From an uncultured Paracoccaceae bacterium (GTDB taxonomy: Bacteria; Pseudomonadota; Alphaproteobacteria; Rhodobacterales; Rhodobacteraceae): a DNA stretch of 64,000 nucleotides. Location of the stretch: NCBI GenBank assembly GCA_958439195.1, contig OY288160.1, positions 377,501-441,500 on the forward strand, in the 5' to 3' direction. Shown here piece after piece: positions 36,323 to 44,747 of the stretch (positions within the stretch are counted from its first letter, which is position 1; every line of letters begins with the position of its first letter). The notes beneath the pieces are model-generated. The model saw only the letters and a list, made by a program, of their open reading frames with translations. It searched no databases and was not told where the DNA came from. The position numbers and the translations under genes are program-made.

Positions 36323-36595
36323 TCATGCGTTTGCCCGGACGTTGCGGGCAGCTACGCCGATCGGTTCGACACGCGCCTCCCAGACGGCGGCGTCACGTCC
36401 AGACAGCAGTTCAGCCACCGCCACGTCAGGGGTTTTGGTGAACAGAACCAAAGGGCTGCCATTGATGCGATGGGTTCTGCCCGTGCGACGATCAATGAGG
36501 CGAACGGCGCAAGTCTGGGCCAAGGGGGCTGTCATGGCAAACATCGACAGTCCGGCATGCCCAATCGGGCCAAGGGGGAGGGCGGCAGTCATCAT
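36323..36595 (-). CDS. conserved-looking small protein of the sulfate operon, unknown
   Basis: A 90-residue protein I do not recognise. It has no signal peptide or membrane span. AVRLIDRRTGRTHRINGSPL and FTKTPDVAVAELLSGRD suggest a compact mixed alpha/beta fold. AAGGAG lies before its ATG, and its stop overlaps an ATG in the frame of the sulfate-binding gene (ATGA at 36323-36326). As first gene of the transporter operon it follows a control region with Rrf2-like motifs, so it probably serves sulfur uptake. Confidence 0.7.
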   Translation of the reverse strand: MMTAALPLGPIGHAGLSMFAMTAPLAQTCAVRLIDRRTGRTHRINGSPLVLFTKTPDVAVAELLSGRDAAVWEARVEPIGVAARNVRANA

Positions 36596-36655
36596 GTGTC
36601 TCCTTCGCTGTCGGTCGAAGTCAGTTCGGGTTATTCGCTGACATATCCATAATAA

Positions 36656-36670
36656 CGACAGATATTGTCG
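36656..36670. promoter_or_regulatory. inverted repeat CGACA-N5-TGTCG upstream of the sulfate operon
   Basis: CGACAGATATTGTCG is a perfect inverted repeat within an AT-rich stretch, 60 bp before the first gene. ACGACAGATA resembles the ACGACAAAT elements at 36699 and 37379. Candidate operator of the neighbouring Rrf2 regulator. Confidence 0.55.
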
Positions 36671-36698
36671 AGTATTGCAAAGGAAAATTCACGCTAAA

Positions 36699-36712
36699 AT
36701 TTGTCGTGTATA
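36699..36712 (-). promoter_or_regulatory. repeat motif TATACACGACAAAT, copy 1
   Basis: On the minus strand this reads TATACACGACAAAT, identical over 14 bp to 37379-37392 in the other control region of the Rrf2 neighbourhood. It lies upstream of the sulfate operon. Confidence 0.5.
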
Positions 36713-36783
36713 GAGAAGATTTTTCCTTGTCTCGGAAAGGCGGGCCGGATGGGGCCCATTGCATGCTGAATATTTACAGCATT

Positions 36784-37248
36784 TCAGGTGTTCGTTGCGC
36801 TACCCAGAACCTGTTCGGCCACAATTCCTGACCGCAGCATGTCTTGCAGGGTCAGGGATTCGATCATCACCAGATAGGACCAGAACACCTCGGCAAAGAC
36901 TTTGCGGATGCGGCAGGTCGCTTCGTCGGCGCAGTCTTCGCAGCGTTGATAGGCGCGGCGTGACAGGCAGGGCAGGGGCGCTATTGGCCCGTCGATGGTG
37001 CGCAGAAGTTCAGAGATGGAAACCTCGTTCGGTTTCTTGATCAGGATATATCCGCCCGACCGCCCACGGATCGACGCAATCACGCCAGCGTTCCGCACCT
37101 CAAGCAGGATATGTTCAAGAAACCGCTTGGGCGTGTCCGACCGCTTGGCGATCTCTTCGATCGTCAAGGGTTCGGGCTGGCCCTTCGCGGCTTCGTCGGC
37201 AAGGACGAGAATAGCCTTGAGAGCGTATTTCATCTTCTGCGTGATCAT
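36784..37248 (-). CDS. Rrf2-family transcriptional regulator with cysteine cluster
   Basis: A 154-residue Rrf2 protein: winged helix KMKYALKAILVLADEAAKG, recognition region TPKRFLEHILLEVRNAGVIASIRGRSGGY. Four cysteines in PCLSRRAYQRCEDCADEATC could ligate an Fe-S cluster or sense sulfur status, unlike cysteine-free CymR. It sits upstream of and parallel to the sulfate transporter genes and divergent from an Lrp regulator. I infer control of sulfate uptake by Fe-S or cysteine availability. Confidence 0.9.
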   Translation of the reverse strand: MITQKMKYALKAILVLADEAAKGQPEPLTIEEIAKRSDTPKRFLEHILLEVRNAGVIASIRGRSGGYILIKKPNEVSISELLRTIDGPIAPLPCLSRRAYQRCEDCADEATCRIRKVFAEVFWSYLVMIESLTLQDMLRSGIVAEQVLGSATNT

Positions 37249-37378
37249 GGGTCAGAGTTACGCCGAGGAATGACGAGAATCAATGTCGGGATTGGGTCAG
37301 GGCTGCCGATCACCCGCCCGGTTCAAGTGGACCGCCAAGAAAAGACGGATCGTTGGCACAGGACAACGAGCCACACCA

Positions 37379-37392
37379 TATACACGACAAAT
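37379..37392 (+). promoter_or_regulatory. repeat motif TATACACGACAAAT, copy 2
   Basis: Exact 14-bp match to the inverse-oriented copy at 36699-36712. It lies between the divergent Rrf2 and Lrp genes. Confidence 0.5.
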
Positions 37393-37465
37393 ACTATAGA
37401 CTTTAATTGGTTTTGGTGCATCCTGATGCCCAAGCCCACCTGCGAGCAAGAAAGGCTGTTGATCC

Positions 37466-37939
37466 GTGACCGACCTGGATCTTATCGACCGCAAGATTGT
37501 GGCCGAACTCATGCGTGATGCAACGCTATCCATCGCCCAGATCGCCGACATGTCCGGCCTGTCGCAGACGCCGTGCTGGAAGCGCATCCAGAAGCTGGAA
37601 GCCGCTGGCATTCTGACGGGGCGGGTGGCCTTGGCCGATCCTGAAAAACTGGGCTTTGGTTTGACCGTCTTTGTAGCCATCGAGGCACCCGACCATTCCG
37701 CCAACTGGCGCGAGGCCTTTTCTGCGGCCGTGAACGCGATCCCCGAGATCATGGAGGTCTATCGGATGGCCGGTGAGATCGACTATCTGCTGCGCGTCGC
37801 GGTGGCAGACATGCTGGCCTTTGATCGGCTTTACAAGCGGCTGACAGATGCGGTGCCGATCAAGAACGTGACCAGCCACTTTGCGATGGAGCGGGTGAAA
37901 TTCACGACGGCCTATCCAGTGGATACAGTGTCGCGCTAA
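37466..37939 (+). CDS. Lrp/AsnC-family transcriptional regulator
   Basis: A 157-residue regulator: HTH DLIDRKIVAELMRDATLSIAQIADMSGLSQTPCWKRIQKLE followed by an effector-binding RAM domain with EVYRMAGEIDYLLRVAV. The TPCWKRI recognition helix with a cysteine is common in this family. Start is a GTG at 37466. Divergent from the Rrf2 gene; target unknown, perhaps amino-acid or sulfur metabolism. Confidence 0.9.
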   Translation: MTDLDLIDRKIVAELMRDATLSIAQIADMSGLSQTPCWKRIQKLEAAGILTGRVALADPEKLGFGLTVFVAIEAPDHSANWREAFSAAVNAIPEIMEVYRMAGEIDYLLRVAVADMLAFDRLYKRLTDAVPIKNVTSHFAMERVKFTTAYPVDTVSR

Positions 37940-37951
37940 GGATGCCGCAAC

Positions 37952-38301
37952 ATGGCCTTCCCGCGCTGCAAACGCGCCAATCCTGCGGCTGTGCGCGGCG
38001 CCTTTTTGTGGCTCCGGCCAAGACAGTTGGAAAGGATCACATCGGCCGGTTCGATGCCAGATCCGACCTGCGGATGGACATCCGGGCAACGGTCGTCGCA
38101 AGCCGGAATGATCTGCGGCCGGAATTTAAGCGGGCAGTGGATCTGGTAAGTCTCTGGGGGCGTCGCCGTGTCGATCTGGACCATGCAGGCCACGTCAACC
38201 TTGCTTCGGAACTTGGGGCTTGGGCAGCAGGCAAGAAGATGTGGGACTGGCTGGTCGCGGCGACAGCAAGACCCCCGGTCTTTTCCGCAAGAGCAGGGTA
38301 G
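37952..38301 (+). pseudogene. RBBP9/YdeN-type serine hydrolase, C-terminal fragment with frameshift
   Basis: The downstream frame contains the family signatures VVASRNDLRPEF (catalytic Asp) and DLDHAGHVNLASELGAW (catalytic His). The preceding piece RANPAAVRGAFL is in another frame and rejoins at a TTTTT run near 38010 (continuing as VAPAKT). The nucleophile half (GxSxG) is missing. A decayed gene lying 12 bp after the Lrp gene. Confidence 0.7.
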
Positions 38302-38670
38302 AACGTGCGTTTCAAGACAGTGATGGTATTAGGGCCATTCCACTGAACGCGCTGATCGCCAGGCGTTGCTGATGACAGATGCTGCTTAGGACAGACGGGT
38401 GCCGTGATTGGCCTCTGGCGTATCTTGTGCCGCGTCGGGCGTCCTGACGGGAATGAACGGGGATCATCCTTGGCTTTCGGCGTTGAACCCTGATTGCTGT
38501 GTCGCGCTGCTTGGCTGGCGCCACCTGGTACGATTGCTGCCTCAATTTTCGCAAAATTAACAAATATTAAGTCCGCCTGGGGCAGCGAGAATTGTGATCG
38601 TTACCCTGATTTTCAGTGTGGCAAGTCGCTGATTGCGGTGCCGCGCGATTTGAAGAGCGGGCAGGGTTAC
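38302..38670. other. intergenic region before the RTX gene
   Basis: About 370 bp without a supported gene. An AT-rich stretch at 38531-38565 (TCGCAAAATTAACAAATATT) is a plausible promoter area for the RTX gene. An in-frame ATG at 38494 would lengthen the RTX protein by 59 residues of unlikely composition. Confidence 0.4.
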
Positions 38671-41600
38671 ATGGCGACGATGAATTCAGGACTGGGCGGT
38701 GCGGCGGGATATGGGGAGCAATCCTTCAGGACGTCGTCCATCTCTGGCAATCTGGATGATGGTTTTGTCAATGTGAATGTCACCTCGGTCTTTGGGGCCG
38801 GGGGGATGAACATCAATGGCACCAGCTACACATCGATGTTCATCAGTTCAAACGGACTGATCACCTTTCAGTCAGGTGTCACCGCCTATACCCCAACCGC
38901 GCTTACCTCGTTGGGCCAGCCGTCGTTGGCACCGTTCTGGACGGATGCGGACATCAGCAAGGGGGGCGAAATCTATTGGGATCTTGACCCGACAACAGGC
39001 AAGATCACAGTCACGTGGCTGAACGCCGCTGCCTATCAAGGGCCAGGCACCAACAGTTTTCAGGTTGTCATCTCTGCCACGGGTGGAGGCGACTTTGCAG
39101 TCGAATATATCTACCAGAACATCGGCTATACCAATGGCTATTCCGGCCATGCCACAACAGGCCTGTCAAACGGCGTTACGCAGACGCTTTTGGAAGGGTC
39201 GGGTGATCCGGCTGTTCTGGCGAACTATTCATCGAACGACTTTGACTCAAACTTTCCCGAAGGCGTCTATGCGCTTGGGTTCGAAGGTGGCAGCACCTTT
39301 GTAGGCGACGGTATTGTTGATGGCACGGCTGGCAATGATCTGATCAATACCAGCTATACGGGCGATCCAAACGGCGACCGTGTTGATGCGGGCGACGCAA
39401 CCGGATTTGCAGGTACTACGGGGGATGGCGATTACATCCGTGCGGGTGCGGGCAATGACACGGTTATTGCGGGACTGGGGGGGGATATCGTCTTTGGTGG
39501 TGACGGCAGTGATTCAATCGTTGGGGGTTATGGCGCGGATACGGTTGATGGTGGCAATCAGAACGACATCATAGACGGCGGGTCCGGTAATGACAGCCTT
39601 GAGGGGGGGGCAGGCGATGATGTGATCTATGGCGGAGACGCAGGGGCAGGGGCAACCTTCGCCCCCACCTACACCGAGATCACAAGCGCGAACCAGACGA
39701 TCACAGCGGCAGCGGGCCGGGCCAATTTCGCTGTTCAGACCGTGTCGAACGAGAACAACCTGACCGCCGGGACGAACGGTGCGGTTTCGGGGTTTCGGAT
39801 CGGCAATTCGGATTCGAACGAAACCCATACCCATACGGCATCTTCCGAAATTGCAGGCGGCCGTATTCTGTTCAACGGGCTGGATTCGAACGAGGCGGCG
39901 ACAATCCGCATCGACGGCACGACGGTGAACCTGAACACAGCCATCGCCAATGGAACGGTCACATTCAACGGTGCAGGTTTCTACGGCATCAATGCTTCAG
40001 GCCAGATTGTCCGCAGTGGCGGATCAGGAACCAACCCTGGCACGGTTGGGACGCTGACGATCAACATCCCCTATACCAGCCTTGCTGTCGTGGCGTCAGG
40101 CAGCAATACGAGCAACTGGTCATCGGGGCTGTTTTACGAATATTACGTCAACACCCAACCCTTGCCCATCGCAGCCGAAGCGGCAGGCAACGACGTGCTG
40201 TCGGGCGGCGCGGGCAACGATATCCTGTACGGCGGTGACGGCAACGATACGCTGTCCGGTGGGGATAACAACGATCAGTTGTATGGCGGGACTGGCAATG
40301 ACAGCCTTTCTGGCGATCAGGGCAATGACACCCTTCAGGGCGAGGCGGGCGACGACACGCTTGTCGGTGGTGCTGGTGCGGACTCGCTGCTGGGCGGGAT
40401 CGGGAATGACAGCCTGTTGGGGGATGCAGGTGCCGATACATTGGTCGGTGGCGATGGCAATGACCGCCTGTTTGGCGGTGCGGACAATGACAGCCTTGTG
40501 GGTGATGCCGGTTCGGACAGCCTGTATGGCGGTGACGGCGACGACATCCTTGCCGGTGGGGCTGATGCCGATCTTCTAGATGGTGGTGCAGGACGCGATA
40601 CGGCAGACTATTCCGCGTCAACTTCGGGTGTCACGGTCAATCTGCTGACTGGTCAGGGCAGTGGCGGGGATGCGCAAGGCGATACGCTGACCGGGATTGA
40701 GGCGGTCATCGGTTCGGCCAGCGCCGATGTGCTTACGGCCAGCAACGCGGGCAATTCGCTTTTCGGTGGTGCTGGAGCGGACAGCCTTTTGGGCGGGGCG
40801 GGGAACGACTCGCTTTCGGCTGGCGAAGGCGCGGATGTTCTGTCCGGCGGGGCGGGCAATGACACGCTGAGTGGCGGGGCCGGGTCTGACACGGCCATCT
40901 TCAGCGGGCCGGTGACGGATTACAGCTTTGGCTATGCCTCGGGCGGCGTGTTGATCGTGACCGACGGCGTGGCGGGCCGCGATGGGGTGGACCGACTGGA
41001 TGGGGTGGAGTTCGCCACGTTCAACGGCGTGACCTATCGGGTGATCACCGGAGATGATGGGTCGAACACGACGTTGCAGGGGCCGGATGACGGCACACCC
41101 AGCCTGATCATCGCGCATCAGGGCAATGACTGGGGCGGCGGGCATGCGACCAGCGATGTGGTTTTTGGCGGGTCCGGGAACGACACGCTGGATGGTGGCG
41201 ACGGCAATGACACGCTGGTCGGCGAAGGCGACGACGATCTGCTGCGTGGCGACGGCGGCAATGATGCGCTGTTCGGCGGGGCAGGCAACGATACGCTACA
41301 GGGCGGGGCGGGGAACGACTCGCTTTCGGCTGGCGAAGGCGCGGATGTTCTGTCCGGCGGGGCGGGCAATGACACGCTGAGTGGCGGGGCCGGGTCTGAC
41401 ACGGCCATCTTCAGCGGGCCGGTGACGGATTACAGCTTTGGCTATGCCTCGGGCGGCGTGTTGATCGTGACCGACGGCGTGGCGGGCCGCGATGGGGTGG
41501 ACCGACTGGATGGGGTGGAGTTCGCCACGTTCAACGGCGTGACCTATCGGGTGATCACCGGAGATGATGGGTCGAACACGACGTTGCAGGGGCCGGATGA

Positions 41601-42699
41601 CGGCACACCCAGCCTGATCATCGCGCATCAGGGCAATGACTGGGGCGGCGGGCATGCGACCAGCGATGTGGTTTTTGGCGGGTCCGGGAACGACACGCTG
41701 GATGGTGGCGACGGCAATGACACGCTGGTCGGCGAAGGCGACGACGATCTGCTGCGTGGCGACGGCGGCAATGATGCGCTGTTCGGCGGGGCAGGCAACG
41801 ATACGCTACAGGGCGGGGCGGGGAACGACCGGCTTGAAGGTGGCGATGGAAATGATGTGCTGGAGGGCGGCGACGGGTCTGACACGCTGATAGGTGGGGT
41901 GGGTGATGACACCTTCCAGCTTACCGGCGTTGGCGATGTCGTGGATGGGGGTGAAGGCACCGCTGACAATGACCGGCTTGATTTGTCGAACTGGGGCTGG
42001 CGCAATACCAACATCGTCTACGATCCGGGCAGCACACAGAGCGGTGTGGTCGAGTTTCTGGATGCAGATGGCGCGGTTGTGGGGACGATGCAGTTCTCGA
42101 ACATCGAGACTGTCATCCCCTGTTTCACACCCGGAACGATGATCGCAACCCGAAGCGGCCTGACGGCTGTCGAAAACCTGCGCGCCGGGGATGAGGTGTT
42201 GACGCGAGATCATGGATACCGCCCCCTGGTCTGGACAGGGCAACGAGGCCTGTCGGCGGCGGACTTGATCGCCCGGCCCCAGCTTTGCCCAGTGCGCATT
42301 GCGGCGGGGGCGTTGGGGAAGGGCTTGCCGGTTCGAGACATGCTGGTTTCGCCGCAGCACCGAATGCTGATCGAAGGAAGCCGCGCCGAAATGTTGTTCG
42401 GCGAGGCCGAGGTATTGGTTGCGGCGTTGCATCTGATCGGGCTGCCGGGGATATGTTCGGTGTTTCAACCCGCGGTAAGCTATGTCCACATCATGTTTGA
42501 CCGGCACGAAATCGTTTGCGCCGACGGTGCGTGGAGCGAGAGTTTCCAACCCGCGCAACGGATGCTGAATGGGATGGAACAAGAACAGGCAGATGAAATC
42601 CGCGCCATGTTCCCGGCGATCGATGCAAGCGACACGGCCTTTGCCGCAGCGCGCCTGTCCCTTAAGGCCTATGAGGCGCGGGTGCTTTTGGCGGCGTGA
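38671..42699 (+). CDS. secreted NIDO-RTX-Hint protein (hemolysin-type calcium-binding)
   Basis: A 1,342-residue protein from the ATG at 38671. Domains in order: a nidogen-like domain (FISSNGLITFQSG, LAPFWTDADIS, YQNIGYTNGYSGHA); a first small RTX block; a beta-rich insert at about 330-490; a long array of GGxGNDxL calcium-binding nonapeptides; a module (TDYSFGYASGGVLIVTDGV) present twice because of an exact 510-bp duplication; and a C-terminal Hint_2 domain starting CFTPGTMIATRSG with VSPQHRMLI. Export by a type I system is expected, but no secretion genes lie in the window. The Hint domain may self-cleave, as in other roseobacter proteins. Role likely adhesion or surface coating. Confidence 0.92.
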   Translation: MATMNSGLGGAAGYGEQSFRTSSISGNLDDGFVNVNVTSVFGAGGMNINGTSYTSMFISSNGLITFQSGVTAYTPTALTSLGQPSLAPFWTDADISKGGEIYWDLDPTTGKITVTWLNAAAYQGPGTNSFQVVISATGGGDFAVEYIYQNIGYTNGYSGHATTGLSNGVTQTLLEGSGDPAVLANYSSNDFDSNFPEGVYALGFEGGSTFVGDGIVDGTAGNDLINTSYTGDPNGDRVDAGDATGFAGTTGDGDYIRAGAGNDTVIAGLGGDIVFGGDGSDSIVGGYGADTVDGGNQNDIIDGGSGNDSLEGGAGDDVIYGGDAGAGATFAPTYTEITSANQTITAAAGRANFAVQTVSNENNLTAGTNGAVSGFRIGNSDSNETHTHTASSEIAGGRILFNGLDSNEAATIRIDGTTVNLNTAIANGTVTFNGAGFYGINASGQIVRSGGSGTNPGTVGTLTINIPYTSLAVVASGSNTSNWSSGLFYEYYVNTQPLPIAAEAAGNDVLSGGAGNDILYGGDGNDTLSGGDNNDQLYGGTGNDSLSGDQGNDTLQGEAGDDTLVGGAGADSLLGGIGNDSLLGDAGADTLVGGDGNDRLFGGADNDSLVGDAGSDSLYGGDGDDILAGGADADLLDGGAGRDTADYSASTSGVTVNLLTGQGSGGDAQGDTLTGIEAVIGSASADVLTASNAGNSLFGGAGADSLLGGAGNDSLSAGEGADVLSGGAGNDTLSGGAGSDTAIFSGPVTDYSFGYASGGVLIVTDGVAGRDGVDRLDGVEFATFNGVTYRVITGDDGSNTTLQGPDDGTPSLIIAHQGNDWGGGHATSDVVFGGSGNDTLDGGDGNDTLVGEGDDDLLRGDGGNDALFGGAGNDTLQGGAGNDSLSAGEGADVLSGGAGNDTLSGGAGSDTAIFSGPVTDYSFGYASGGVLIVTDGVAGRDGVDRLDGVEFATFNGVTYRVITGDDGSNTTLQGPDDGTPSLIIAHQGNDWGGGHATSDVVFGGSGNDTLDGGDGNDTLVGEGDDDLLRGDGGNDALFGGAGNDTLQGGAGNDRLEGGDGNDVLEGGDGSDTLIGGVGDDTFQLTGVGDVVDGGEGTADNDRLDLSNWGWRNTNIVYDPGSTQSGVVEFLDADGAVVGTMQFSNIETVIPCFTPGTMIATRSGLTAVENLRAGDEVLTRDHGYRPLVWTGQRGLSAADLIARPQLCPVRIAAGALGKGLPVRDMLVSPQHRMLIEGSRAEMLFGEAEVLVAALHLIGLPGICSVFQPAVSYVHIMFDRHEIVCADGAWSESFQPAQRMLNGMEQEQADEIRAMFPAIDASDTAFAAARLSLKAYEARVLLAA
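40791..41810 (+). repeat. exact 510-bp tandem duplication inside the RTX gene
   Basis: 40791-41300 and 41301-41810 are identical by line-by-line comparison, and the first 19 bp of the unit recur at 41811-41829. Each unit encodes 170 residues, keeping frame: nonapeptides, the SFGYASGG module and more nonapeptides. Confidence 0.95.
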
Positions 42700-42731
42700 A
42701 ACTGGCGGTGTGAAACTGTCGGGGTTGGGGA

Positions 42732-43334
42732 TCAGCCGGGATCGCCTTGCCGGGTGCCTGTGCGGTCTATCCACCAGCAGATCGTTGTCGGTTCGGTGCG
42801 AAGCCGGTTTTCGCTGTCGGTGTTCAGGGAACGGATGGTCCGGTGGCAGGCGATGCCGCCGATCTGGAACGCCCCTTCGGCGGTGTGGCCAAGATGGGCC
42901 GACATGACCTTGTCGATCAGGGTGGGGCTTAGGTCTGCTTCTGTCGCCAAGGTCGGGTCGGCGATGATTTCGGCCAGACGCTGTCGATACGCGGCGTCGG
43001 CGGCAAGGATGGCGCTGACCTCCGCACGAAATGCCGCCTCGGTTGCGATATAGGCGTCGAGTGCGGCAAGGGGCTTCACCCCCGGTTTCTTCAGTTTCAG
43101 GTGCCCGCCGGTGTAAAGTGCCTTTAGCACGCGCGCGCCGATGGGCGAGGTCAGGGCAACGCTGGCCTGATGAAAGGCAAGGTCTTTGTCGTCGCTTGGC
43201 AGGGGCACGGTCGTGGGGCGGCCCTCGACCACCGCGCGTCGCAAGGCGGCAAGGGCCGGCGTGCGGTGGACATTCGGAATTAGGTCAATGATGGAAAGGG
43301 CGGGTTTCATGCGGGCCCGAATGTCCCAAAGCAT
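42732..43334 (-). CDS. hypothetical protein convergent with the RTX gene
   Basis: A 200-residue protein I cannot assign, starting MLWDIRARMKPALSIIDLIP, or at Met9 (43310). It is soluble and alpha-rich, with alanine- and leucine-rich helices (ALDAYIATEAAFRAEVSAILAADA) and a C-terminal HLGHTAEGAFQIGGIACHRTIRSLN. AAAGG lies before the longer start. It is divergent from rsgA across about 145 bp. No motif gives a function; it could serve the adjacent secreted protein, but nothing shows it. Confidence 0.6.
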   Translation of the reverse strand: MLWDIRARMKPALSIIDLIPNVHRTPALAALRRAVVEGRPTTVPLPSDDKDLAFHQASVALTSPIGARVLKALYTGGHLKLKKPGVKPLAALDAYIATEAAFRAEVSAILAADAAYRQRLAEIIADPTLATEADLSPTLIDKVMSAHLGHTAEGAFQIGGIACHRTIRSLNTDSENRLRTEPTTICWWIDRTGTRQGDPG

Positions 43335-43479
43335 ATGGTCTGCCTTTGAATGATGTGCGGTCCCCCTGACCTGAACAGGTGCATATCGCGGCCACGGCCA
43401 AAGGTCCATCCGCGGGGGATGGTCTGTCGGTAGCAGACCAAAGACGGGGCTTGCGCTGTGCCTTTCAGGCGCGCATTCA

Positions 43480-44520
43480 ATGGGGATGATGCAGGAATTC
43501 GAAGAAACACCTCTCTCACTTGCGGCGCTGGGCTGGTCGGCGTTTTTTGACGTTCAGCTGGAACCGGACGAGGTGGAACTTGGGCGGATGCGTGTTGCGA
43601 CAGTCCACCGGTCGCGCATGACTGCGGTTTCCGTGCGGGGCCCCGTTCGGCTGCAACTGGCCCCGCTGGCCAATACGGCGGAATATGCCGTGGGGGATTG
43701 GGTGCTGGTCGAGCCACAGACACATCGTTTGGTGCGCAGGTTGGCGCGCAAGACCGTTTTGCAGCGACGCACCGAAGGCGGGCAGGTGCCGCAACTGATC
43801 GCAGCGAATGTCGACACGCTGTTCATCGTGACGTCGTGCAATGATGACCTGAACCCCGCGCGGCTGGAACGCTATCTCGCATTGGCGAATGAGGCGGGGA
43901 CCACTCCGGTGATTGTTCTGACGAAGGTGGATCAGGTGCCGGATGCCAGCCCGTATCTGGCGCAAGTGACGGGATTGCAGCGGGGACTGACCGTGGTGAC
44001 CCTGAACGCCAGCGCACCAGAGGCTGCCGAGACGCTGGCCCCGTGGTGCGGTTTCGGGCAGACCATTGCGTTGGTCGGATCGTCGGGGGTGGGAAAATCG
44101 ACGCTGTTGAATACCTTGGCCGCAAAAGCCCCGGATGAAGCACAGGCCACCGGCGCCATCCGCGAGACGGATGCAAAGGGGCGGCACACCACGACATCGC
44201 GGTCACTGCATGCGATTTCCGTTGGTGGGTGGGCAATTGATACGCCCGGTATTCGCACCTTGCATGTCAGTGACATATCTGTGGGTCTGGATGTGCTGTT
44301 TGCCGAAATTGCGGAGCTGGCGCCGGGATGCCGGTTCCGCGACTGCACGCATGCGCATGAACCGGGTTGTGCCGTTCAGGCGGCGATTGCGGCTGGCGCG
44401 CTTGATCCAGCGCGTGTGGATCGGTGGCGCAAGTTGCTGGAGGAAAACCGCAGCAATACGCCGGTGACAACGGGGCCACGGGGCAACAGGACATCTGCAC
44501 TGCCTGGCAAGCGGCGCTAA
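43480..44520 (+). CDS. rsgA: ribosome biogenesis GTPase RsgA
   Basis: A 346-residue circularly permuted GTPase: an N-terminal OB domain (YAVGDWVLVEPQT), then G4 (VLTKVDQ), G1 (GSSGVGKSTLLN) and G3 (DTPG), in the order unique to RsgA. The C-terminal zinc site is CRFRDCTHAHEPGC. It matures the 30S subunit. There are three possible ATGs at 43480, 43486 and 43489; none has a clear ribosome site. Confidence 0.95.
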   Translation: MGMMQEFEETPLSLAALGWSAFFDVQLEPDEVELGRMRVATVHRSRMTAVSVRGPVRLQLAPLANTAEYAVGDWVLVEPQTHRLVRRLARKTVLQRRTEGGQVPQLIAANVDTLFIVTSCNDDLNPARLERYLALANEAGTTPVIVLTKVDQVPDASPYLAQVTGLQRGLTVVTLNASAPEAAETLAPWCGFGQTIALVGSSGVGKSTLLNTLAAKAPDEAQATGAIRETDAKGRHTTTSRSLHAISVGGWAIDTPGIRTLHVSDISVGLDVLFAEIAELAPGCRFRDCTHAHEPGCAVQAAIAAGALDPARVDRWRKLLEENRSNTPVTTGPRGNRTSALPGKRR

Positions 44521-44747
44521 TGGCGCAGGGCGGTCTTTCGTGATTTGTGCGCCTTGGTCCTGATGCGCGGCTTGAATTTCGGGACGGCCAGGCTGCACAT
44601 TTGTAACGCAGATGACGCCATCGTGTTGAGAATATTATCAATGTGGGGTTGCGCGGTGGAATTTGTAGATCACTCTTTGCGCCAACTGTGGCGCGCCGTC
44701 ATTCGGTGCGCCTGATCCAATTTTACTTGACCAAGGATGAGGACAAG
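44521..44747. other. intergenic region before the RND operon
   Basis: About 230 bp without a gene. AT-rich patches near 44601-44640 may be promoter elements. No convincing TetR/MarR-type palindrome was seen and no dedicated repressor gene adjoins the efflux operon. Confidence 0.4.

Noticed and set aside
38494..38670. N-terminal extension of the RTX protein to an earlier ATG
   Set aside because: The 59 extra residues have no signal or domain and a cysteine-rich composition unlike the rest; the ATG at 38671 fits the domain start better.
40160..41910. Periodic repeats that might be a CRISPR array
   Set aside because: The periodicity is 27 bp, coding for RTX nonapeptides in a continuous frame, with no unique spacers.
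39514..42014. Multiple frames antisense to the RTX repeats (Pro/Ser-rich)
   Set aside because: They arise from the repetitive GGxGND codons and appear twice because of the 510-bp duplication.
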